From: Pontibacter harenae
GTDB taxonomy: Bacteria > Bacteroidota > Bacteroidia > Cytophagales > Hymenobacteraceae
Length of the DNA stretch: 64,000 nucleotides
Direction: 5' to 3'
Assembly: GCF_020907245.1 (NCBI RefSeq)
Contig: NZ_JAJJWH010000014.1
Location: 50,642-114,641 of the forward strand
The notes beneath the pieces are model-generated. The model saw nothing but the letters and a program-made list of their open reading frames with translations, had not been told where the DNA came from and searched no databases. The translations under genes and the position numbers were made by a program. Below, in pieces: positions 1 through 8,476 of the stretch. Each line of letters opens with the position of its first letter. The stretch's first letter is position 1.

Positions 1-155
1 TAAACTTTAGCTTCTTGATGGGAGCATAACTACAGTTGGTAGAACAAATTGCTGGTTTGGTAGAATTAAGGGCAATTAAAAATGTAAAAACTATGTTTCT
101 GCTCCCTATTTGCTAAATTTGAGTTTTGCGATATAGTAATAGTCGCTAACTCTTT

Positions 156-833
156 ATGGCTGAGAAAAGTAGCGTTTTTGATATGATAGGACCAGTTATG
201 ATAGGTCCCTCCAGTTCGCATACGGCAGGTGTAGTCCGTATTGCCCGTGCCGCCATTCGTATGCTTGGTTCGAAGCCCGAAGAGGCGACGATTACTTTTT
301 ACAATTCCTTTGCCCGCACTTACGAGGGCCATGGCAGCGACAGGGCCATTGTAGCAGGTTTGCTCGACTTTAAAACGGACGATAAACGCATAAAAGAAGC
401 TTTTGAATACGCTAAAGAACGAGGGTTGAAGTATACCTTCAAATCCGTCGGCAACGCATCTACCATGCACCCTAATACAATCAGGCTGAACCTGAAAGCC
501 TCAGGCCGAGAGGTGGAGGTTCTCGGGCAAAGCAGGGGCGGAGGCGTGATCAACATTGTAGAAGTGGATGGCTTCTCCTCCAGCTTTTCTGCTACGTTGC
601 ATACGCTCATTATAGATGCTGACGATGTAAAAGGTAGCATTGCTTTTATAGCCTCGGTGCTGGCACACGACGAGTGTAACATTGCGACGATGAATGTTTC
701 CAGGAAAGGCAGAAATGAGTTAGCCAGGCAGTTTATTGAAATGGATTCAGGTATAAAGCCGATAACTCTAGAGTATCTACGACAATTAAGTTGGGTGAAG
801 CAGGTAATTTATATACCTAATATTGATCTATAA
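156..833 (+). CDS. sdaAB: L-serine dehydratase, iron-sulfur type, beta subunit
   Basis: This is the beta half of the iron-sulfur L-serine deaminase, which converts serine to pyruvate and ammonia in the cytoplasm. The protein is 225 residues, normal for a separate beta subunit. The family signature GPSSSHTAG lies at residues 17-25, and a C-terminal ACT domain occupies about residues 148-225. The catalytic cluster-binding alpha subunit (sdaAA) is not in the window, so it must be encoded elsewhere or upstream of base 1. The ATG follows about 150 bases with no other gene. Identification is from sequence motifs and is secure. Confidence 0.93.
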   Translation: MAEKSSVFDMIGPVMIGPSSSHTAGVVRIARAAIRMLGSKPEEATITFYNSFARTYEGHGSDRAIVAGLLDFKTDDKRIKEAFEYAKERGLKYTFKSVGNASTMHPNTIRLNLKASGREVEVLGQSRGGGVINIVEVDGFSSSFSATLHTLIIDADDVKGSIAFIASVLAHDECNIATMNVSRKGRNELARQFIEMDSGIKPITLEYLRQLSWVKQVIYIPNIDL

Positions 834-851
834 GAGTTCCTTACCTAAATT

Positions 852-2330
852 ATGAAAAAACTTTCAAAGAATTTGTTGCTTGTGATCGGCTTGTCTCTGG
901 CAGGAGCAAGTGCTGCACAGGCACAGCAAGAAGGAGCAGGAAGCGACGGCATATGGTCGTTGGAAGAGGCTGTAAACTATGCTCGAATCCATAATCTTCA
1001 AGTGCGGCAGGCCAAATTTAACGTAGAGGCAAACGATGCTATTTATACGCAGTCGAGGTTTGCCAGACTTCCAAGCGTAAACAGCAGCAGCTCGTACTCC
1101 ATTAACACAGGTACAAACATAGACCCTGCCACCTATGACTTAAGAACCCAGACCACAAGATCGAGTAGCCTGAATGCGAATGCTTCCTTGCCGCTGTTTA
1201 TGGGTTTTCAGTTGGTGAACACCGTTAAGCAGAATGCACTAGAACTACAGGCTAGTCAGCAAGACCTGCTATCGGCGCAAAATGACATTACGATTCAGAT
1301 TGTTACGGCATATTTAAACATCCTGTTCGCAAACGAGCTAATCAATACATCAACCCTGCAAAGAGACCTGACTAACCAGCAGCTGGATCGAACGAGAGTA
1401 CTCTTCAGAGCCGGAAGTGTGGCAGAAAATGCTGTTTTGGATTTGGAATCTCAGTTGGCAACGGATGAATTGAACCTGATCAATGCTCAAAATCAGCGGG
1501 ATATTTCACGGCTGACGCTGAAACAAACACTTAATTTGCCTGCAATTGCTGAATTCCAGATAGAAATTCCTGAAATTCCTGAACCTGACCAAAGCCCTGT
1601 TTTAGTTGAACCTGGTACTGTTTATGAAGTGGCACTGCAAACCTTACCAGCTATCAAGGCAGCTGACATAAGGGTGATAAGTGCTGCCAAGGCCATAGAC
1701 ATAGCTAGAGGCAGTTACTTCCCAAGGCTTTCTGTAAGTGCTGGCGTAAATACGTTCTACTCCAGCCGCTCTTATTTGTATGGAGATGCAGAAACTACTA
1801 TAACAGGGTATAACAGGCAACTGGTAGGCTATTTAGATGAAAGCCGCACACAACCTTTCTCGCTTTATATTCCGCAGACTCAGGTAAACATGCCTTTTCT
1901 TGATTACTCTCTGCCTGATCAGTTTAGGGACAACATTGGTAGGCAGGTAGCTGTTTCACTACAAATACCTATCTTCAACGGGTTTCAAACCAGAACAAAT
2001 GTAGCGCGTGCCAAAATTGCACAGAACAACTCCAAGCTAAATGCCGATGTTGCACGCAATAACCTGCTACAAACTATTGAGCAGGCTTACGTAGATGCTG
2101 TAGCCGCCCAAAGAAGGTATGTGGCAGCCAAACAGCAGATTACCGCAGCAGAGAAAAATTACCGAAACGCTGAGTTGCGTCTAAACGCAGGCGTGATTAA
2201 TACGATAGAATTCAACACTGTCGCCAATACTTTCCGCTCAGCACAATCAAGCCTGATTCAGGCAAAGTATGAATATGCTTTCAAATTAAAGGTCTTGGAC
2301 TTCTACCAAGGTAAAGACATATCTTTCTAA
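852..2330 (+). CDS. TolC family outer membrane efflux protein
   Basis: This outer membrane channel of a tripartite export system is 492 residues long and has a clear signal peptide (residues 1-25, ending AQAQ). The body is long alpha-helical and rich in Gln, Asn and Ala, and it holds two OEP repeats typical of TolC. It starts 18 bases after sdaAB and ends 4 bases before the adaptor gene, so those two genes are almost certainly cotranscribed. The substrate cannot be read from the sequence. No inner membrane pump (ABC or RND) follows, which is unusual for such a pair. Confidence 0.93.
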   Translation: MKKLSKNLLLVIGLSLAGASAAQAQQEGAGSDGIWSLEEAVNYARIHNLQVRQAKFNVEANDAIYTQSRFARLPSVNSSSSYSINTGTNIDPATYDLRTQTTRSSSLNANASLPLFMGFQLVNTVKQNALELQASQQDLLSAQNDITIQIVTAYLNILFANELINTSTLQRDLTNQQLDRTRVLFRAGSVAENAVLDLESQLATDELNLINAQNQRDISRLTLKQTLNLPAIAEFQIEIPEIPEPDQSPVLVEPGTVYEVALQTLPAIKAADIRVISAAKAIDIARGSYFPRLSVSAGVNTFYSSRSYLYGDAETTITGYNRQLVGYLDESRTQPFSLYIPQTQVNMPFLDYSLPDQFRDNIGRQVAVSLQIPIFNGFQTRTNVARAKIAQNNSKLNADVARNNLLQTIEQAYVDAVAAQRRYVAAKQQITAAEKNYRNAELRLNAGVINTIEFNTVANTFRSAQSSLIQAKYEYAFKLKVLDFYQGKDISF

Positions 2331-2334
2331 AACT

Positions 2335-3723
2335 ATGGCAGCTAAAAAATCAAAGCTAATTCCTATTCTTATAGTCGTACTTGTACTTGGTATTGTTGGA
2401 ATACTTGTAGCCAAGAAAGCTGGATGGATAGGGCAGGATGAAGGCACCGAGGTAATATTATCGGAGGCAAAACGAACAGAGATCGTTGAGAAAGTAAGTG
2501 CTTCTGGTAAAGTGCAACCAGAAACAGAGGTTAAAATAAGTCCAGACGTATCAGGTGAAATTATAGAACTGAATGTAGTGGAGGGGGACTCGGTAGTAAA
2601 AGGACAGCTTTTACTGCGCATTCGCCCTGACAACTACCAGTCGTTTGTAGATGCGCAGGAGGCAAGCGTAAACCAGGCCCGTGCTAACCTAGCCCAAGCA
2701 AAGGCTCGTTTGGCACAAGCTAGAGCCAACAATGTACAGAGCACACAGGATTTTGAGCGTAACCAGCAGCTACATGAGCAAAAAGTTATTTCTGAGGCTG
2801 AGTTCCAGCAGATAAGAGCTAACTACCAAGTAAGCCAACAGGAAGTAGAATCGGCAGTGCAAAGTGTTAGAGCTGCAGAGTTCAGTGTACAAAATGCATT
2901 AGCCTCTTTAAAAGATGCGCGGGAAAACTTGAATAAAACTACCATATATGCTCCTGTGAGCGGAACGGTTTCTAAGCTTAACGTAGAACGTGGCGAGCGT
3001 GTAGTAGGTACGTCCCAAATGGCAGGTACAGAAATAATGCGCATTGCCAATCTGAACAATATGGAAGTTCGTGTTAATGTAAATGAAAACGACATTATAC
3101 GCGTAGCGTTAGGAGACTCTGCCATTATTGAAGTGGACTCGTATACCAGCCAAAATGAAAGATTTAAAGGCATAGTGACAGCCATTGCAAACACAGCCAA
3201 CGATGCTGCATCGCTTGAGGCTGTTACGGAGTTTGAAGTACGGATTCGCCTGATAAATGACTCTTATGAGCACTTGGCTGCAGCAAATGCCACACCTTTC
3301 AGACCAGGAATGACGGCTACTGTAGACATCATTACAGAGCGTAAAGGAAACGTGTTGGCTGTTCCATTATCTGCCGTTACTACACGTAGCAATGCAGGTG
3401 CGCCAACACAGAACGAGGCTAACGAAGAGGCTACGGAAGCTGAAAGCAACAACCAGTCACGGCAACAATCAGCACCAGCGCAAGTAGATGAAGTTGTTTT
3501 TGTATATGACCAAGGTACAAATACCGTTAAAAGCGTAAAAGTGAAAACAGGTATCAGCGACTTCGACAACATGGAAATCCTTAGTGGCATAGAACCTGGT
3601 CAGAAAGTAGTTTCTGGTCCGTTTAGAGCAGTGTCTAATACACTTTCTGATGGTGCCAAGGTTGCCGTAAAAGACGAAGCATCTTTAAATAAATCAGCCA
3701 TAGCTGCTGGAGGTACAGAATAA
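2335..3723 (+). CDS. Efflux periplasmic adaptor (HlyD/MacA family)
   Basis: This membrane fusion protein should bridge an inner membrane pump to the TolC-like channel encoded just upstream. It has an N-terminal membrane anchor (residues 9-27), a biotinyl-lipoyl-like domain (about 60-95), a long Gln/Ala-rich coiled-coil hairpin (about 95-195), a second lipoyl half with APVSGTV (about 204-210), and a beta-barrel. A low-complexity Asn/Gln/Glu-rich insert lies at about residues 345-385. It resembles adaptors that work with MacB-type ABC exporters, but no pump gene is adjacent; the next gene is gpsA. Confidence 0.92.
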   Translation: MAAKKSKLIPILIVVLVLGIVGILVAKKAGWIGQDEGTEVILSEAKRTEIVEKVSASGKVQPETEVKISPDVSGEIIELNVVEGDSVVKGQLLLRIRPDNYQSFVDAQEASVNQARANLAQAKARLAQARANNVQSTQDFERNQQLHEQKVISEAEFQQIRANYQVSQQEVESAVQSVRAAEFSVQNALASLKDARENLNKTTIYAPVSGTVSKLNVERGERVVGTSQMAGTEIMRIANLNNMEVRVNVNENDIIRVALGDSAIIEVDSYTSQNERFKGIVTAIANTANDAASLEAVTEFEVRIRLINDSYEHLAAANATPFRPGMTATVDIITERKGNVLAVPLSAVTTRSNAGAPTQNEANEEATEAESNNQSRQQSAPAQVDEVVFVYDQGTNTVKSVKVKTGISDFDNMEILSGIEPGQKVVSGPFRAVSNTLSDGAKVAVKDEASLNKSAIAAGGTE

Positions 3724-3731
3724 AAATAGAT

Positions 3732-4721
3732 TTGGAGAAAGTTGCCGTATTGGGAGGAGGAAGCTGGGCTACCGCGCTAGTTAAAATTCTCTCTGAGAAT
3801 AAGTCTAAAGTTTTTTGGTGGATGCGCAACAGCAATGATGTGCAACACCTGGTACAATACCGCCATAATCCGCGCTATTTAAGCGGCGTTCAATTCGACC
3901 TGAATTATGTGAAGCCAACAACCCAACTAGCAGAAGTGGTGGCTTCGGCAGATTGGGTTGTATTGGCTGTGCCAGCTGCCTTTGTTCAAAGTGTTCTCTC
4001 TGAATTACCTAGAGGAGCCTTAAAAAACAAAGTAGTTGTGTCTGCTATTAAAGGAATGATTCCGCAGGAAAACATTCTGATAACAGATTACCTGGAGCGT
4101 TATTTTCAGGTTGCCAACAGCCATCAATTGGTTATTGCGGGTCCTTGTCATGCCGAAGAAGTAGCTTTGGAAAAGCAGTCATACCTCACCATCGGCTCTC
4201 ACGACCTGGCTGTGGCCGAACATTTCTGTGAATTGCTACGCAACCGCTATGTCAAAGCCAGCCCTTTGGATGACTTAGATGGTATAGAATATTGTGCCGT
4301 TATGAAGAACATCATTGCACTTGCCTGTGGCATAGCTCGCGGGCTTAATTTTGGCGACAATTTTCAGGCAGTTCTTGTTTCGAATGCCATGTTTGAAATT
4401 GAACGTTTTTTGGATGCCATCATGCCCATACACCGTGCCTTAAGCGGCTCAGCATACTTAGGCGACCTTTTAGTAACAGCTTACTCTCAGTTTAGTCGTA
4501 ACCGTACGTTTGGAAATATGATTGGCAGAGGCTATACTGTTAAGTCGGCTCAGTTTGAAATGAATATGGTGGCAGAAGGATACTATGCTGTGCAAAGCAT
4601 ATATGAGCTTAACAAGAAACTAAAGGTAGAGATGCCCATTACAAATGCAGTATATCAAATACTGTATGAGCGTATTTCTCCTATAGTTGAATTTGAAATC
4701 TTAAAAGAGAAGTTTAATTAA
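3732..4721 (+). CDS. gpsA: Glycerol-3-phosphate dehydrogenase, NAD(P)+
   Basis: GpsA reduces dihydroxyacetone phosphate to sn-glycerol 3-phosphate, the backbone for phospholipids. The protein is 329 residues, the usual length. The Rossmann motif GGGSWATA is at residues 8-15, and the catalytic lysine lies in VMKNIIALACG (about K192). The start is a TTG at 3732; the Rossmann motif begins so close behind it that no later start is possible, and no in-frame ATG fits upstream. It lies 8 bases after the adaptor gene, so it may be read through from the efflux pair, but its function is unrelated. Confidence 0.95.
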   Translation: MEKVAVLGGGSWATALVKILSENKSKVFWWMRNSNDVQHLVQYRHNPRYLSGVQFDLNYVKPTTQLAEVVASADWVVLAVPAAFVQSVLSELPRGALKNKVVVSAIKGMIPQENILITDYLERYFQVANSHQLVIAGPCHAEEVALEKQSYLTIGSHDLAVAEHFCELLRNRYVKASPLDDLDGIEYCAVMKNIIALACGIARGLNFGDNFQAVLVSNAMFEIERFLDAIMPIHRALSGSAYLGDLLVTAYSQFSRNRTFGNMIGRGYTVKSAQFEMNMVAEGYYAVQSIYELNKKLKVEMPITNAVYQILYERISPIVEFEILKEKFN

Positions 4722-4742
4722 TTTCGTTATTAGTTAAACCAT

Positions 4743-4780
4743 ATAGCAGAGGCTTACATTGACATGTGAGCCTCTGCTAT
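4743..4780. terminator. Shared hairpin terminator between convergent genes
   Basis: A 16-base-pair stem (4743-4758 with 4765-4780, one G-T pair) closes a six-base loop. It sits 22 bases after the gpsA stop and touches the stop codon of the minus-strand membrane protein gene. Both directions give a short T-rich tail, so it probably ends transcription from both sides. Confidence 0.75.
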
Positions 4781-5299
4781 TTAAGAAGTTGTTATGACAC
4801 TTGTTCTGTGGTTTGTTATGTCTCCAAGGGCTCTGTAAAAACAAACAAATATTGTTCCAATGGCAGAGACTATTGCGTAAGCCAAAATAAATAAAAGCAC
4901 GTCTGAGAGCAGCATCGTTTCATATTGTTTTAGCTGTAGCAACCATAAGGTCAGTCCTGCGAGAATATCACCACCGATACCAAACATCAAGGCCCTTAGT
5001 GCAGTTAAAGATGGTAGTTGATCTATTAAAGTTTTACTTTTCAGGTGCCAGTGCAGCGGTAGCACTATCTTTTTTCGCAACGCTTTACGGGTAGCTTTTG
5101 TAGTGTACCAGCAAAGAATCGAACAGCAAATAAAACTTGAAATGTATAAGTATACTGACAAACCATCTGAGCCTCTCACTTCTATGCTACTGCTTTTATA
5201 CCAGATAACTAGCACAACAAGACTGTTTAGCAGTATATTTACACCTACTCCAATGCAACTGAGTTTAAGTAAATACCTATAGTTAAGACTTATATTCAC
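4781..5299 (-). CDS. Hypothetical four-helix membrane protein
   Basis: I do not recognise a family. The 172-residue protein has about four predicted membrane helices (near residues 10-32, 45-65, 103-122 and 128-152) with a basic, KAxRKALRKK-like cytoplasmic stretch between helices 2 and 3. The start is GTG at 5299; no ATG start gives a longer reading frame because an upstream ATG runs into TGA after two codons. It stands alone, convergent with gpsA and divergent from an acyltransferase gene 123 bases away. Function is unknown. Confidence 0.6.
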   Translation of the reverse strand: MNISLNYRYLLKLSCIGVGVNILLNSLVVLVIWYKSSSIEVRGSDGLSVYLYISSFICCSILCWYTTKATRKALRKKIVLPLHWHLKSKTLIDQLPSLTALRALMFGIGGDILAGLTLWLLQLKQYETMLLSDVLLFILAYAIVSAIGTIFVCFYRALGDITNHRTSVITTS

Positions 5300-5422
5300 T
5301 TCATAGCGGTTTTGTATACATGTTGTTATACTCCTTTTTCATGATTAGGTATAAGATATGATTTGTATTTTATTTAGCTAATCCATTTCAGCCAACAAAT
5401 TTGCAGTAGCATAAAGTATAGA

Positions 5423-6436
5423 ATGAACAATAAGCAATACTTCCCGCAGATAGACATTCTGAAAGGCCTTGCTATACTTTCTGTATTGCTACTTCATTCG
5501 CTAGAAAGAGATGAACTTCTTTCTTCATTTTCTATCTTCCATATCTGGCAAGCTGTTCCTATTTTCCTTGTCCTGATGGGGTTTAATTTAGGTATGTCTA
5601 CTAATGGGAAGCACTTTCAGCTTACTGAACTTTATGACAGGTCATATTTTTTTAAGAAAGGGAGCAGGATAGTTACTCCTATACTTATAGCCTATGTGGC
5701 TTCTCTTATAACTGGTGGAATATGGTATGTAGCTACTGGCGAAGATCCTTTCATATTTAAAGGATATACAGCCATAGGCATGTTGCCAGTTCCAGGTAAA
5801 GGAAACTACTTTGTTACCCTCGTATTGCAATCCATCCTGCTGCTTCCTGTTATTGGTTATGGTTTGTATTACAAACCTTGGCTTTCTGCTACAATACTTG
5901 TTATAGCTGAAATCTCGTTTCTGATCATAAGTAAAAACATAGCTTTTTTTGTTGAAGAACGTTATCTGTATGATGCTGCTTTTCTAAGATATTTATCCGC
6001 TGTTGCACTGGGTTACGGGCTCGTGCACCTAGTGAAATACAAAAACGGGTTCGGCCTATTACTTTTAGTTACTGGAGCTGTTATAAGCGCTCTATACCTG
6101 TATTTTGATATTTACACAGATTTCGACGTTCAGTACATTAGGCCAGAATGGGAGGCACAGAATTTTATGGCTTTTCCATATGCCGCCTTATTTGTTTATG
6201 TAGGGTTCAAGCTCTTCCCCGCAACCATCAATAATGTATTCGTACAGGTGCTAGTTGAAATTGGCAAAGCATCTTTCCATATTTTTTTGGTGCAGGTAAT
6301 TTATTTTGGGTTGGCAGAACCAGAATGGCCTCTGTGGTTAAACCTGCTCACCTGTACTTCTATAGGGTATATATTCTACCAGTATGAAACTCCTATTGCC
6401 AATGCAACGGTACTACTATGGAAAAAGAAGAAGTAA
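5423..6436 (+). CDS. Acyltransferase family 3 membrane protein
   Basis: This polytopic membrane protein of 337 residues belongs to the acyltransferase-3 family, which O-acylates sugars, peptidoglycan or lipid-linked glycans. The N terminus has the family pattern ILKGLAILSVLLLH at residues 12-25, with the conserved histidine at its end, followed by about nine or ten membrane helices and a basic KKKK tail. The acceptor cannot be inferred. It is 34 bases upstream of the Nudix gene, which may be cotranscribed. Confidence 0.8.
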   Translation: MNNKQYFPQIDILKGLAILSVLLLHSLERDELLSSFSIFHIWQAVPIFLVLMGFNLGMSTNGKHFQLTELYDRSYFFKKGSRIVTPILIAYVASLITGGIWYVATGEDPFIFKGYTAIGMLPVPGKGNYFVTLVLQSILLLPVIGYGLYYKPWLSATILVIAEISFLIISKNIAFFVEERYLYDAAFLRYLSAVALGYGLVHLVKYKNGFGLLLLVTGAVISALYLYFDIYTDFDVQYIRPEWEAQNFMAFPYAALFVYVGFKLFPATINNVFVQVLVEIGKASFHIFLVQVIYFGLAEPEWPLWLNLLTCTSIGYIFYQYETPIANATVLLWKKKK

Positions 6437-6470
6437 AACTACACTTACATCACTATAAAAATCAGCTTGA

Positions 6471-6884
6471 ATGGGATTAAAAGTAACATGCGCTATAGTA
6501 GAACAAAACGATCGAGTACTGGTAACACAGCGAAATAAACACATGTCGCAGGCTATGCTGTGGGAGTTTCCTGGAGGAAAATTAGAAATCGATGAAACGG
6601 AAAAGGAATGTGTTCGGAGAGAGCTAAAAGAGGAACTTCAGATTGAGGTAGAGCCCATACATCAGCTGGCTCCTGTAGAGCATACTTATTCTGATAAAGA
6701 TATCATCTTAATTCCTTTCGTCTGTCAATATACAAGTGGCAATGTATCTTTAGCAGAGCATAATGCTTACCAGTGGGCAGAACTAAGTGATTTAACTTCT
6801 TATGACTGGTGTCCTGCTGATATCCCTGTAGTGGAGCAATATCTACAGTTTAAGGCGAGCATGTCAGGTGGCGAATCTGCTTAA
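6471..6884 (+). CDS. Nudix (MutT-like) nucleoside triphosphate pyrophosphohydrolase
   Basis: This 137-residue single-domain Nudix hydrolase probably removes pyrophosphate from oxidised or unusual nucleoside triphosphates such as 8-oxo-dGTP. The Nudix box runs from G36 to about residue 58 with E42, R50, E51, E54 and E55 in place; the usual glycine near the end of the box is a glutamine (Q57). The overall length and the WEFPGGK start of the box match MutT-type (deoxy)nucleoside triphosphate pyrophosphohydrolases. Exact substrate is inferred only. Confidence 0.85.
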   Translation: MGLKVTCAIVEQNDRVLVTQRNKHMSQAMLWEFPGGKLEIDETEKECVRRELKEELQIEVEPIHQLAPVEHTYSDKDIILIPFVCQYTSGNVSLAEHNAYQWAELSDLTSYDWCPADIPVVEQYLQFKASMSGGESA

Positions 6885-6927
6885 TCTACTTCCATTTTAG
6901 CATAAACGGGCGTACCTTTATACTTAC

Positions 6928-8322
6928 ATGAACTTACCACAATCCTTTACCCAGCGCATGCAGGCTTTACTCAATGATGAGTATGCTGCGTTTGAGGACG
7001 CGCTGCAACACGCTGCACCTGTCAGTATCAGAGTAAATCAGTCTAAAATAGCTTTACCTGCTGCCCTGAAACCTGTACCATGGAGCCAGACTGCTTTTTA
7101 TCTGCCAGAGCGCCCTCAGTTTACCTTAGATCCGCTTATACATGCTGGTGCTTATTATGTGCAGGAGGCAAGTTCTATGTTTCTGGAACAGGCATTACGG
7201 CAAGTTGTGAACCTCGATCAGGAGCTGCAGGTACTAGATTTATGCGGAGCTCCAGGTGGTAAATCCACACATATAGCAAGCCTTATTTCTCCTGAAAGTT
7301 TACTTGTATCGAATGAAGTAATACGCAGCCGCGCCTCTATATTGGCAGAAAACGTAACAAAATGGGGCAGTGGCAATGTAGTGGTTACAAGTAACGACCC
7401 AAAAGACTTTGGCAGATTACCCTCTTTTTTTGATGTGATGGTGGTAGATGCTCCGTGCAGTGGAGAAGGAATGTTTCGTAAAGATCCGCAGGCAGTAGGT
7501 GAGTGGTCTGAAGACAATGTTGTGCTGTGTTCGCAGCGCCAGCAACGTATTTTGATGGATGTCTGGGAGGCACTAAAACCAGGAGGCATTCTTATTTACA
7601 GCACCTGCACCTGGAACCAAGCCGAAAATGAAGAGAATATGGCCTGGCTTGCAGCACAGCACTCAGCAGAAAGCTTGAAAATAGAGTTAGATCCGAGTTG
7701 GGGAGTAGAAGAAACAGCACTAGAAGGCGTACAAGGTTACCGCTTTTACCCGCACAGGGTGCAGGGTGAAGGCTTTTTTATGGCTGTAATGCGTAAAGCT
7801 GGGGAAGAAGAAACAAGGCATTCCACCACTAAAAAGAAGAAGTATAAATTAGTAGCAGCAGGAAAAAAAGAGAAAGCCTTGGTACAAGGCTGGCTTTTAC
7901 AGACCGAAAAGTTTGAATGGGTACAGCATAACGAAGTTGTTTCTGCTGTGCCTGCTACAATTTTTGAAGCTTTAGACGAGCTCTACAAGAACTTATACGT
8001 GCTTTATGCTGGCATAGAAGTAGCTGAAGTTAACGGCAAAAAAATAAAGCCTCTACAGGCATTAGCTCTGTCGCAGTACCTGAATAAAGATGCTTTTGCC
8101 AGTACTGAGCTGGATTTAGAGCAGGCACTGCGATACCTTCGGAAAGAAGATATAAATCTTGGCTTCAGTGGCAATGATTGGCTGCTGATGCAACACCAGG
8201 ACATACCCTTAGGTTGGGTAAAGCAAATTGGTAACCGCCTGAATAATTATTATCCGAAGGAGTGGCGTATCCGAATGGAGCTTCCGCAGGAGTTGCCTGA
8301 GGCTAGCTTTTTGAAAGATTAG
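6928..8322 (+). CDS. RsmF-like rRNA cytosine-C5 methyltransferase
   Basis: This 464-residue member of the NOL1/NOP2/Sun family methylates a cytosine in rRNA. The SAM-binding motif DLCGAPGGKST is at residues 104-114. The two cysteines of the mechanism are in DAPCS (C177) and STCTW (C227). The C-terminal third matches the extra RNA-binding region of RsmF/YebU-type enzymes rather than the shorter RsmB. It starts 43 bases after the Nudix gene and ends before a hairpin shared with the opposite gene. Confidence 0.9.
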   Translation: MNLPQSFTQRMQALLNDEYAAFEDALQHAAPVSIRVNQSKIALPAALKPVPWSQTAFYLPERPQFTLDPLIHAGAYYVQEASSMFLEQALRQVVNLDQELQVLDLCGAPGGKSTHIASLISPESLLVSNEVIRSRASILAENVTKWGSGNVVVTSNDPKDFGRLPSFFDVMVVDAPCSGEGMFRKDPQAVGEWSEDNVVLCSQRQQRILMDVWEALKPGGILIYSTCTWNQAENEENMAWLAAQHSAESLKIELDPSWGVEETALEGVQGYRFYPHRVQGEGFFMAVMRKAGEEETRHSTTKKKKYKLVAAGKKEKALVQGWLLQTEKFEWVQHNEVVSAVPATIFEALDELYKNLYVLYAGIEVAEVNGKKIKPLQALALSQYLNKDAFASTELDLEQALRYLRKEDINLGFSGNDWLLMQHQDIPLGWVKQIGNRLNNYYPKEWRIRMELPQELPEASFLKD

Positions 8323-8391
8323 CTTGATGTGTCGAGATGCGTCTTTTAATATTTTATTTCGGCAGCATTGACAGAAGAAAAACCATATATA

Positions 8392-8430
8392 AAGAAAGCG
8401 TTGACTAGTGCTAGTTAACGCTTTCTTGTT
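8392..8430. terminator. Hairpin terminator between convergent genes
   Basis: A 17-base-pair stem (8392-8408 with 8411-8427, one G-T pair) with a two-base centre lies between the convergent methyltransferase genes ending at 8322 and 8477. T-rich tails are modest on both strands. Confidence 0.6.
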
Positions 8431-8449
8431 TGAAACTTATTTCTTATAT

Positions 8450-8467
8450 CTTGATACGTGCGTGTCG
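8450..8467 (-). repeat. Dispersed intergenic repeat, copy A (GACACxCGTATCAAG type)
   Basis: On the minus strand this reads CGACACGCACGTATCAAG. Closely related sequences follow the stop codons of two other minus-strand genes, near 36978-37012 and 44401-44433. Here it begins 9 bases after the stop of the RlmI-like gene. See the findings. Confidence 0.5.
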
Positions 8468-8476
8468 TTTTATACT

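Noticed and set aside
8331..8350. Possible further copy of the GACAC-type dispersed repeat (TGTGTCGAGATGCGTC)
   Set aside because: The match to the other copies is partial and not in the same position relative to a minus-strand stop codon.
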